Shown here: positions 1 to 9,283 of the stretch, one piece after another
Position numbering within the stretch: the stretch's first letter is position 1
Layout of the letters: every line of letters begins with the position of its first letter
DNA from: Paralithodes platypus
Lineage: Eukaryota > Arthropoda > Malacostraca > Decapoda > Lithodidae
Direction: 5' to 3'
NCBI GenBank assembly: GCA_032716605.1
Contig: CM064580.1
Span: 33,058,728 to 33,122,727 of the forward strand
Length of the DNA: 64,000 nucleotides
Translations under genes and position numbers: made by a program
The notes under the pieces: generated by a model
Seen by the model: only the letters and a program-made list of their open reading frames with translations
Told to the model about the DNA's origin: nothing
Database searches by the model: none

Positions 1-1446
1 ATGTCTGGCAGGTGGGTTGGCCACCCTGTATACAAATACAGTATATCGAGAGCCAGCGGAGCCAATGTCTGGCAGGTGGGTTGGCCACCCTGTATACAAA
101 TACAGTATATCGAGAGCCAGCGGAGCCAATGTCTGGCAGGTGGGTTGGCCACCCTGTATACAAATACAGTATATCGAGAGCCAGCGGAGCCAATGTCTGG
201 CAGGTGGGTTGGCCACCCTGTATACAAATACAGTATATCGAGAGCCAGCGGAGCCAATGTCTGGCAGGTGGGTTGGCCACCCTGTATACAAATACAGTAT
301 ATCGAGAGCCAGCGGAGCCAATGTCTGGCAGGTGGGTTGGCCACCCTGTATACAAATACAGTATATCGAGAGCCAGCGGAGCCAATGTCTGGCAGGTGGG
401 TTGGCCACCCTGTATACAAATACAGTATATCGAGAGCCAGCGGAGCCAATGTCTGGCAGGTGGGTTGGCCACCCTGTATACAAATACAGTATATCGAGAG
501 CCAGCGGAGCCAATGTCTGGCAGGTGGGTTGGCCACCCTGTATACAAATACAGTATATCGAGAGCCAGCGGAGCCAATGTCTGGCAGGTGGGTTGGCCAC
601 CCTGTATACAAATACAGTATATCGAGAGCCAGCGGAGCCAATGTCTGGCAGGTGGGTTGGCCACCCTGTATACAAATACAGTATATCGAGAGCCAGCGGA
701 GCCAATGTCTGGCAGGTGGGTTGGCCACCCTGTATACAAATACAGTATATCGAGAGCCAGCGGAGCCAATGTCTGGCAGGTGGGTTGGCCACCCTGTATA
801 CAAATACAGTATATCGAGAGCCAGCGGAGCCAATGTCTGGCAGGTGGGTTGGCCACCCTGTATACAAATACAGTATATCGAGAGCCAGCGGAGCCAATGT
901 CTGGCAGGTGGGTTGGCCACCCTGTATACAAATACAGTATATCGAGAGCCAGCGGAGCCAATGTCTGGCAGGTGGGTTGGCCACCCTGTATACAAATACA
1001 GTATATCGAGAGCCAGCGGAGCCAATGTCTGGCAGGTGGGTTGGCCACCCTGTATACAAATACAGTATATCGAGAGCCAGCGGAGCCAATGTCTGGCAGG
1101 TGGGTTGGCCACCCTGTATACAAATACAGTATATCGAGAGCCAGCGGAGCCAATGTCTGGCAGGTGGGTTGGCCACCCTGTATACAAATACAGTATATCG
1201 AGAGCCAGCGGAGCCAATGTCTGGCAGGTGGGTTGGCCACCCTGTATACAAATACAGTATATCGAGAGCCAGCGGAGCCAATGTCTGGCAGGTGGGTTGG
1301 CCACCCTGTATACAAATACAGTATATCGAGAGCCAGCGGAGCCAATGTCTGGCAGGTGGGTTGGCCACCCTGTATACAAATACAGTATATCGAGAGCCAG
1401 CGGAGCCAATGTCTCAGGTGTTGGCCACCCTTATACAAATACAGTA
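1..1446. repeat. 64-bp satellite array, left block
   Basis: The window opens inside a head-to-tail array with a period of exactly 64 bp: the phrase ATGTCTGGCAGGTGGGTTGG recurs at 1, 65, 129 and so on to 1345. About 22 full units are present and I see no base difference among them until the last one (from 1409), which has several small deletions and stops at 1446, where LTR sequence begins. Each unit carries short dyads: TGTATACA, TGGCCA, and TATAC...GTATA. No stop codon occurs in any frame of the unit, so very long ORFs run through it. Because 64 is not a multiple of three and both strands are open, these ORFs are not taken as genes. The array continues to the left of the window. Confidence 0.97.
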
Positions 1447-3228
1447 TTGGACTAGTCAATATCTGTAGGCATGCATAAATGTTACAACGGAAAGCGCTAC
1501 CTCTCTGATGTATATTCCCAGCGAACAAAGAACACAATACTCTACAGAGTTCTATATGCAATAATAGGCTATCAAACTCTCAATAAATGTGCGTCTACTC
1601 TAGGCTTAATGTTATGTGAAAACAGCCTATTACTACCTATAACCAAAGGTGCTTGGTTATGGTATGCAAAGTAAGGTGGTAAGAGAAGTTACAGCTTACG
1701 TTACTTTAATCAATAAATGTCAGGCACTCCTGCATGAAAGAAAGTGCACTAAAGTCCTTCAACACTAACAAGGAATCTTCTTTAAATGTTAGATGCTATA
1801 AAGATGCTCGTATCGGAAATGGAACCCAAAAAGGCAGGCAGCGGAACAATGCTCGTGCAGGCTATGCACACAAAAGGCAGAATATATAATGCCGTCGGAG
1901 CCAAGAATATCCTAAACACAACAACAATAATAATAATCGCCACGACAATGCAGTATTCCTATCAACAAAAAGAGCCTAAGTCGTTTGTGTCTCAATACAT
2001 CAACTAGGCTGCGAAATGCTTGTGTAATCATAAACGGGTATGCATAAAAAGAGTAATTAGGTTAATATACTTAATGTCTACTGTGACTGATAAAGTCTAG
2101 CTAGAGTCAATGATACGAGATACTGGTGCGCATGGCATGCCGCATAGCCTAGTGCAAATCTCAAGTCTGTGCGTCAAATATTACGTTATAATGAAGGGTA
2201 GCTCTCTTGAGAAACCTTAATACCGAAGTATCAAGCGTTCTCCTGGCGTACCTCAAAGACAAACAATCGAGACTAGAACAGTGCAGAATGGTATAGGCAA
2301 AAAACCCTCATTCGTGCATGCTCTACTCTCAATGGCACACAGACTAGAATTTACTCAATCAACTCCAGTTCTCAGGTATGTCGTGCCGCTTTTAACTAAA
2401 GCCAGCACTCATAGGAAACAATACCTTATAATATCAGACTCCTAGTCTAGCATTATCTAATCCAGCAGAACACTAATAATTAAAGGATGCAGTACTTAAA
2501 CAATATAAATGCCAACTAATGCTTGTGATCCACTTATCTTAACAACTAACATACATGGGTTATATCAGACCTTAACGCACAATACAACTGGCCAGCATGA
2601 AGCTGATTTTGCAGAGTTAACCAGAGGGGGTATAATATTAATAAAAGGTGGTGAAAGATATGGAAAATGAGAGAGATAGGCAGAGGAAAAGATTCTCAGG
2701 TGCGAGCGGGGTACAGGTAGCAAGGGAAAAAGATGGGTGCATTCTAGAAACCAGATCTGAGGGAGAGAGTGGCGAGGAACTGTATATATACTCGCACTAG
2801 CTCGAGCCGCGTGGGAAAACAGCGGTTACAAGTCATCTAACCACTAACAAAGTCGCTAGCAAAACATTACGTCACCAAGCATGGTAAAGAACTCCCTCAA
2901 CCAATCCCCACGAGTCCAGTCAGCTGTGACGTCATCGAGCGGGGCAAAAACACTACGCGCCCCCTCTCACTCTGTTCTACTCTCTCTCTCTCTCTCTCTG
3001 ATCTTATCATTACTAGTTAAGGATAAAACATATACTTTACAATTAAATATATAAAGCCTTGACATGGGCGAAAACAAAGAGCCTTTCTGGACTGCCCATG
3101 ACACGAGCTTTCACATGAAATAAAGCACACTCTAATACACAAACTGTAGCCCCATCCACTGCCCTGGCGATCCTAGCGAGTCACTGTAGGACAAGCCATG
3201 CGGTTCTAACGGAGTGGTTAACGTCACA
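1447..3228 (-). repeat. 3' LTR of the Gypsy-like element, outer end truncated
   Basis: This matches 7464-9283 almost base for base. Visible differences include single-base changes, one-base indels and a short divergent patch near 2625-2635. The first about 40 bp of the LTR as written on the plus strand (starting TGTTACGACTGG in the other copies) are missing, and the first 70 bp here also contain small indels relative to the other copies. It includes a (CT)n tract near 2980-3000 and the same TATA-like and TGACGTCA motifs as the 5' LTR. Confidence 0.93.
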
Positions 3229-3250
3229 CCCCCCCCAAGATTTTTCTCAG
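3229..3250 (-). other. Polypurine tract of the LTR element
   Basis: On the minus strand the bases immediately before the 3' LTR read GAAAAATCTTGGGGGGGG followed by TGTGACG. This is a purine-rich run directly abutting the LTR, the expected position of the plus-strand primer in LTR retrotransposons. Confidence 0.8.
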
Positions 3251-3700
3251 AGGCCCCAAGGCTCACAAAAATCTGATGGTTAGAACCCATGCTATATCTC
3301 CACTTCCTATCACCCAGCGGCAGTAAAATATCTGGCACAGTTCTTCAACAAAACATTTTTCAAAATTATAACCCTCCCCAACACCATAGGTTAAATTATG
3401 TAGTTATGCTCCTCAAGAGCGAGCTTCTCTAGCCCAGCATTCTGAGAGGAGTGCAACTCAGAATTACTGCTATAACATACTAACAAAAATCAACTATCAA
3501 AGAAAGAGTTTTTATTTGATTTTTATGTTTATAATTTGTTTATTTCGGCTGCACTATAGGGGCAAGCCTATTTTTTTCTTCTATACCAAACGCTCAACTC
3601 CTGCTTTACGACCCAATACGCTGGGCTACAACCGCGAGCCAACAAGCACCAAGCGCAAAATACTATTCAAACTAAAGCAGGAGGCTACCCGTGTGTCAAT

Positions 3701-6700
3701 CTACCCAGGATCATATACCCTTGAACGACCATCTGCAACCACGTTGTCACAACCGGCAATATGGCGTATGTCCAGGTTATATACCAATAACCTTAGTGAC
3801 CACCTGGTCAGCCTCATATTCCGATTGTGAAACTGGTCCAAGAACTTGAGAGGGTGATGATCTGGGTAAACTACAACGACCGGACCATAGGCTGGAACAC
3901 AGACCTCGAAATGCCTCAGAGCAAGTACAACCGCCAGCAGCTCCTCCTTGACAACAGAGCAGCTCCCCTGGGCCGAATTGTACTTCTCCGAGAAGAAACT
4001 AACAGGATGCTCCAGCCCATCATCGTCCTTTTCCACAAGGACGGCACCAACCCCCACACCACTAGCCTCCGTTGCTAGTTGGAAAGGTAGGCTAAAGTCA
4101 GGGGCCCTGAGGATCGGGTGAGTGAACAACAGGTGTTTTACTTCCCTAAACACCTTCTCACACTCAGGCGCCCCTTTGAACATCTTATCCTTCCAGTTAT
4201 CCTCCACCTGAGCTTGACTGTCCCGTTCTCCTTCTCCACCTTGACTGCTAAACGTCATCACAGGCACAGTGAGAGGCTCAGGGGGGCGCCTCCCATACTC
4301 CTTCATGGGATTATCATGACATAACTGATTGCGCTTCCGTCTGTCTGGAGTGGCTACCAAGTAAACCAGGTCCGATAGCTCCTCCACCACCCTATAAGGA
4401 CCAGCGTACTTCGCGGATAAGGGGTGACCTACAAGGGGCAGTAGAATCAACACCTCCTGACCCACGTGAAATTCCCTGAGTTCAACCTTGAGGTCGTACC
4501 TGTCCTTCCTGAGGGCCTGAGAGTTAGTCAAATTACGGCCAGCCAACTCCAGACTGCGCAACATCCGTTCTCGACTGTTGAGGACACACTTGAGCATAGA
4601 ACAAGGTTTTTCAGCGCCCTCCCATACTTCTTCAACCATATGGAGAGGCCCTCTGACACGGTGTCCAAAGACGAGCTCATTAGGGCTGAATCCCAAACTC
4701 TCCCCAGGTACCTCCCACACAGCAAACAAAACACATGGCAGGCCAAGATCCCAATCCCTCCCACTCTCAAAGCAACAACAACGAAGCACAGATTTCAAGG
4801 CTGAGTGCCATCGCTCTAACACACCCTGGCTCTCCGGATGATATGCAGATGACACAACCCCAACAATCCCATGCTGCGGCATTGCCTGTACAAAGAGGCT
4901 AGAAGTGAAGTTGGGTCCCCGGACTGACTGAATCCCCTGTGGGTAACCATACCGGGAAAAATACACTAGCAAGCTTCGGACCACCGTTTTCGCCGACCCA
5001 TTTCTCATAGGGTACGCGTCAGGGTACCTTGTTGCTACATCTCCCGACTGTGCATCACTGTCCTCCTTCAACTCTTTCGTCTTTTTAAGCCCATCCTCTG
5101 CCCCTTCAGGAACACTTACTGGGTCCTCTCCAGACTCGAAATGTGGTCCTAATAATGAGTCCCCGAGAAGGTCCGTTGACACTAAACTCTCAACCGCATC
5201 AACTTTCAACCCCTTCTCGGTACCCTTCCTCCGCTGATCTAAAGATTGTTGACCAGAATGTGACTCCCTGGATGCAGAATCTCCGGTGACAACACACTCC
5301 ATAGGCTGCCCCGGACACTTCCCAACCCACTCCTGCTCCTCCCTACTCACGTCGGCCGGCTTCTCGACAACGACTAAGGGTGGAGCCTCAGAAGTAGGCC
5401 CCGCAAAGTCGTTGCCAAGAAGGAGGTCGACGCCCCCAACAGGTAACTTCTCCACAATTCCTACATCCAGGTCCCGAGTCACACCATCAACTTCCACCTT
5501 CATTCTTACAAGCGGGTATGACCTTGTCGCATTAACTCCCTGAACCACAACCACCCGCGCCGTATTGACAGGTTTACCAGTGAAATTTCTCAACAGTGTT
5601 TGCGATGCCCCAGTGTCACGCAAAATTCTCACCTCATGTCTTCTAGCCCCCCACTCCACACAACCGAGTCCCCTGTGGTCACTAAAGGCATCACAGACAG
5701 GGAATAAGCCTTCCGGATCCTTCTGCACTGGCAGTGTATTTACCTCTGAAGAAATGCCTCTAACAAACTCCGATGTTCTCTTGAACACTCCAATGCCGTG
5801 AGCAAAAGACACGGCTGCCGGAGGAGGTCGACTAGGGCACTCATTTGCCTTATGACCCTCCTGGTGGCACCTAAAACACATAAATTTCGGTTTCGGCTTA
5901 TACTGTGATGTAAAAGGCCCCTGACTTTTCACATACGGTGTGGTGGTAGGTTTGGCTTCAGTTTTAGTTTCATTGCTCTTTGGTTTAAATATGTCATTGC
6001 TACGGGGAGGGGGAGGATAACGGTCCCTAGCACTTGCATCGTACTTCCGTGAGGACCCGCAACCCCGAATCAACGACAGCCGTAGATCAGCCATTTCTGC
6101 TGCTTCTACTAGAGTTCTTGGGTTTTTCTCCTTTAAGTTCAAAGTTAGATCACCGCCCGTGCTCTTAAAGAACTGCTCCAACATCATCAACTGCTTAACT
6201 CCATCAAACGTTGTTACCTTCTCAGATCGGAGCCAGTTCCCCATAGCATCGGACAAGTCCCGGGCGTGTTCCAAAAAGGTGCTATCTCTTCCCTTAGTTA
6301 CACCCCGGAACTTCAAACGGTACGTTTCTGGTTGCAGTTCGTAAGCCCTCAGGACAGCCTCCTTGAGATCCTCGTACACAATACATAACTCCAAAGGTAA
6401 CGCATCGTAGGCTTTAAGACCCTTGCCTATTAATCTAGAGGATACAAGTGCTGCCCATTTATTCTCTGGCCACTGGTGTTCCTGGCACTTCTTCTCAAAG
6501 CGTGTGAAAAATTCTGTTACACCACTCTCATCAAACACCGGAACCAGTTTCAATAAGTGCGAGAGAGACTGCTCATGAACACGGTTACCAGCCCCAAGTC
6601 GCTGTCCCGTCGCCTCTACTCGCGACTTCTCTACGTCCATGTCGGCACAGTACCTAGTCGACTCTAAATCCGCTTGGATTTTTGCTAGCTTGGCTCTCTC

Positions 6701-7246
6701 TTCTATCTTGGCTAATTCTATTTGCTGCTCACCTGCCCTGATAGCCTTTCTCTCTTCGATCTTAGCTAATTCGAGCTGAAGCAATAATTCTGGAGATAAC
6801 CCTTGAGGAGGTGAAGGTGCTACAATGTTTGAAATTACCGGTGGTCCCCCCAGGGGCAACCCACCCTGCCAGTCACCACCCACCTGTGGAAGCGTACCCG
6901 GGGTCAGCAAACCACTGGGATGGCTGGGAGTCGAGTGTAGGGGAAGCATGGCCGAAGGGCTCTGAGCACTCAACCCATCTCGCTCACCAGTCACCCTGCC
7001 CAGTACACACGTTATCAAGTTATCCTTGGTCATGCTGCTAGTAACCGCATGACCGATAGCTGTGGCCAGGCATTGAAGACCGTACCGATCCATACCCTCC
7101 AACCGCTCGGCAGTAACAGGCCATTGCAAAAATATCCTAGCATCCTCCTCACAGTTCACCCGATTAACCCTTTCATCATACTGCTGTTCCTCGGTCTCGA
7201 CATTACGTACTGTGTCTCCATTCTCCTCTGATCCGGTATAAGACAT
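3701..7246 (-). CDS. Gag-pol polyprotein of Gypsy-like element, RT missing, RNase H after integrase
   Basis: An uninterrupted ORF of 1,181 codons from the ATG at 7246; the frame is open a few codons upstream, but only from a GTG. Order by residue: Gag N-terminus 1-145; Lys/Glu-rich helix or coiled coil about 155-200; capsid-like region about 225-395; CCHC zinc knuckle C457-x2-C-x4-H-x4-C470; retropepsin-type protease with DTGA at 544-547 and a later LLLGNDF; integrase core about 735-825; integrase C-terminal GPY/F-type module (YAGPY) about 940-985; RNase H with its connection segment about 1018-1177. Gypsy elements normally run PR-RT-RH-INT. Here no RT fingers/palm motifs are seen and RNase H is last. 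The integrase triad reads Asp736, Val775 (in SVRG, where SDRG is usual), Glu811. RNase H reads Glu1060 (usually Asp), Glu1102, Asp1129, Asp1172. It is probably non-autonomous. Domain calls are by motif. Confidence 0.88.
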   Translation of the reverse strand: MSYTGSEENGDTVRNVETEEQQYDERVNRVNCEEDARIFLQWPVTAERLEGMDRYGLQCLATAIGHAVTSSMTKDNLITCVLGRVTGERDGLSAQSPSAMLPLHSTPSHPSGLLTPGTLPQVGGDWQGGLPLGGPPVISNIVAPSPPQGLSPELLLQLELAKIEERKAIRAGEQQIELAKIEERAKLAKIQADLESTRYCADMDVEKSRVEATGQRLGAGNRVHEQSLSHLLKLVPVFDESGVTEFFTRFEKKCQEHQWPENKWAALVSSRLIGKGLKAYDALPLELCIVYEDLKEAVLRAYELQPETYRLKFRGVTKGRDSTFLEHARDLSDAMGNWLRSEKVTTFDGVKQLMMLEQFFKSTGGDLTLNLKEKNPRTLVEAAEMADLRLSLIRGCGSSRKYDASARDRYPPPPRSNDIFKPKSNETKTEAKPTTTPYVKSQGPFTSQYKPKPKFMCFRCHQEGHKANECPSRPPPAAVSFAHGIGVFKRTSEFVRGISSEVNTLPVQKDPEGLFPVCDAFSDHRGLGCVEWGARRHEVRILRDTGASQTLLRNFTGKPVNTARVVVVQGVNATRSYPLVRMKVEVDGVTRDLDVGIVEKLPVGGVDLLLGNDFAGPTSEAPPLVVVEKPADVSREEQEWVGKCPGQPMECVVTGDSASRESHSGQQSLDQRRKGTEKGLKVDAVESLVSTDLLGDSLLGPHFESGEDPVSVPEGAEDGLKKTKELKEDSDAQSGDVATRYPDAYPMRNGSAKTVVRSLLVYFSRYGYPQGIQSVRGPNFTSSLFVQAMPQHGIVGVVSSAYHPESQGVLERWHSALKSVLRCCCFESGRDWDLGLPCVLFAVWEVPGESLGFSPNELVFGHRVRGPLHMVEEVWEGAEKPCSMLKCVLNSRERMLRSLELAGRNLTNSQALRKDRYDLKVELREFHVGQEVLILLPLVGHPLSAKYAGPYRVVEELSDLVYLVATPDRRKRNQLCHDNPMKEYGRRPPEPLTVPVMTFSSQGGEGERDSQAQVEDNWKDKMFKGAPECEKVFREVKHLLFTHPILRAPDFSLPFQLATEASGVGVGAVLVEKDDDGLEHPVSFFSEKYNSAQGSCSVVKEELLAVVLALRHFEVCVPAYGPVVVVYPDHHPLKFLDQFHNRNMRLTRWSLRLLVYNLDIRHIAGCDNVVADGRSRVYDPG

Positions 7247-7444
7247 GATGCTCACAAAAATTTCTCACCACAATATTCAGAAAAGAAGCACCCCAAACTC
7301 TTATACCTCGATATACACACAAAAATTCTCGGAAATACTCAAGGGCTATACTATGTTGCAAAAAAAAATTATTCTAGCTGATCCCCGCAAAATATTCTCC
7401 AAAACAACAAATGTTCCCTGCTAATAAATGTAGGTTCACCAAAT

Positions 7445-7461
7445 CCTAGGTAAGGTCGCCA
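7445..7461 (-). other. tRNA primer-binding site
   Basis: Two bases inside the 5' LTR end (CGTAACA), the minus strand reads TGGCGACCTTACCTAGG. It starts with TGG, the complement of a tRNA 3' CCA, as expected for a minus-strand primer site. I cannot identify the tRNA without a search. Confidence 0.75.
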
Positions 7462-7463
7462 TT

Positions 7464-9283
7464 TGTTACGACTGGGGTTCAAATATATCAGGGCTCTTAT
7501 TCATTGGACTAGTAATGGCATAAATGTTACAACGGAAAGCGCTAGCTCCAACCTCTGATGTATATTCCCAGCGAACAAAGAACACAAATACTCTACAGAG
7601 TTCTATATGCAATAATAGGCTATCAAACTCTCAATAAATGTGCGTCTACTCTAGGCTTAATGTTATGTGAAAACAGCCTATTACTACCTATAACCGAAGG
7701 TGCTTGGTTATGGTATGCAAAGTAAGGTGGTAAGAGAAGTTACAGCTTACGTTACTTTAATCAATAAATGTCAGGCACTCCTGCATGAAAGAAAGTGCAC
7801 TAAAGTCCTTCAACACTAACAAGGAATCTTCTTTAAATGTTAGATGCTATAAAGATGCTCGTATAGGAAATGGAACCCAAAAAGGCAGGCAGCGGAACAA
7901 TGCTCGTGCAGGCTATGCACACAAAAAGGCAGAATATATAATGCCGTCGGAGCCAAGAATATCCTAAACACAACAACAATAATAATAATCGCCACGACAA
8001 TGCAGTATTCCTATCAACAAAAAGAGCCTAAGTCGTTTGTGTCTCAATACATCAAACTAGGCTGCGAAATGCTTGTGTAATCATAAACGGGTATGCATAA
8101 AAAGAGTAATTAGGTTAATATACTTAATGTCTACTGTGACTGATAAAGTCTAGCTAGAGTCAATGATACGAGATACTGGTGCGCATGGCATGCCGCATAG
8201 CCTAGTGCAAATCTCAAGTCTGTGCGTCAAATATTACGTTATAATGAAGGGTAGCTCTCTTGAGAAACCTTAATACCGAAGTATCAAGCGTTCTCCTGGC
8301 GTACCTCAAAGACAAACAATCGAGACTAGAACAGTGCAGAATGGTATAGGCAAAAAACCCTCATTCGTGCATGCTCTACTCTCAATGGCACACAGACTAG
8401 AATTTACTCAATCAACTCCAGTTCTCAGGTATGTCGTGCCGCTTTTAACTAAAGCCAGCACTCATAGGAAACAATACCTTATAATATCAGACTCCTAGTC
8501 TAGCATTATCTAATCCAGCAGAACACTAATAATTAAAGGATGCAGTACTTAAACAATATAAATGCCAACCAATGCTTCGTGATCCACTTATCTTAACAAC
8601 TAACATACATGGGTTATATCAGACCTTAACGCACAATACAACTGGCCAGCATGAAGCTGATTTTGCAGAGTTAACCAGATATATTTATAATATTAATAAA
8701 AGGTGGTGAAAGATATGGAAAATGAGAGAGATAGGCAGAGGAAAAGATTCTCAGGTGCGAGCGGGGTACAGGTAGCAAGGGAAAAAGATGGGTGCATTCT
8801 AGAAACCAGATCTGAGGGAGAGAGTGGCGAGGAACTGTATATATACTCGCACTAGCTCGAGCCGCGTGGGAAAACAGCGGTTACAAGTCATCTAACCACT
8901 AACAAAGTCGCTAGCAAAACATTACGTCACCAAGCATGGTAAAGAACTCCCTCAACCAATCCCCACGAGTCCAGTCAGCTGTGACGTCATCGAGCGGGGC
9001 AAAAACACTACGCGCCCCCTCTCACTCTGTTCTACTCTCTCTCTCTCTCTCTCTGATCTTATCATTACTAGTTAAGGATAAAACGTATACTTTACAATTA
9101 AATATATAAAGCCTTGACATGGGCGAAAACAAAGAGCCTTTCTGGACTGCCCATGACACGAGCTTTCACATGAAATAAAGCACACTCTAATACACAAACT
9201 GTAGCCCCATCCACTGCCCTGGCGATCCTAGCGAGTCACTGTAGGACAAGCCATGCGGTTCTAACGGAGTGGTTAACGTCACA
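7464..9283 (-). repeat. 5' LTR of the Gypsy-like element, complete
   Basis: The full LTR of about 1,820 bp is bounded by TGTTACG and GTCACA on the plus strand (TGTGACG...CGTAACA in sense). Both ends agree with the solo copy at 32100-33893. It contains a (CT)n tract near 9035-9055 and no long ORF. The element promoter is expected in this copy. Confidence 0.94.
8836..8989 (-). promoter_or_regulatory. Candidate LTR promoter: TATA-like box and CRE-type palindrome
   Basis: On the minus strand a TATA-like stretch, GAGTATATATACAG, lies at about 8836-8849. About 135 bp upstream of it is the palindrome TGACGTCA (8982-8989), the consensus for CREB/ATF-type bZIP factors. A second ACGTCA-type half-site lies near 8920. 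The arrangement is conserved in the other LTR copies (near 2780-2930 and 33470-33600). Promoter function is inferred; no transcript evidence is available. Confidence 0.4.

Larger units (their letters stand above)
1447..9283 (-). mobile_element. Ty3/Gypsy-like LTR retrotransposon inserted in the satellite
   Basis: Two near-identical direct repeats of about 1.8 kb (1447-3228 and 7464-9283) flank a 4.2-kb interior with a minus-strand gag-pol ORF, a primer-binding site next to the right LTR and a polypurine tract next to the left LTR. The element therefore reads right to left. In sense orientation the LTR starts TGTGACG and ends CGTAACA. The same 64-bp satellite lies on both sides. Satellite on the left ends ...AGTA (1443-1446) and on the right resumes AGTA (9284-9287), consistent with a 4-bp target duplication. 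The outer end of the left LTR lacks about 40 bp. 3251-3700 (downstream of the ORF) and 7247-7443 (leader) hold no other ORF I can support. Only about a dozen LTR differences are visible, so insertion looks recent. Confidence 0.93.

Noticed and set aside
3827..4841. Plus-strand ORFs over the LTR element interior
   Set aside because: They are antisense shadows of the gag-pol frame with no motifs of their own.
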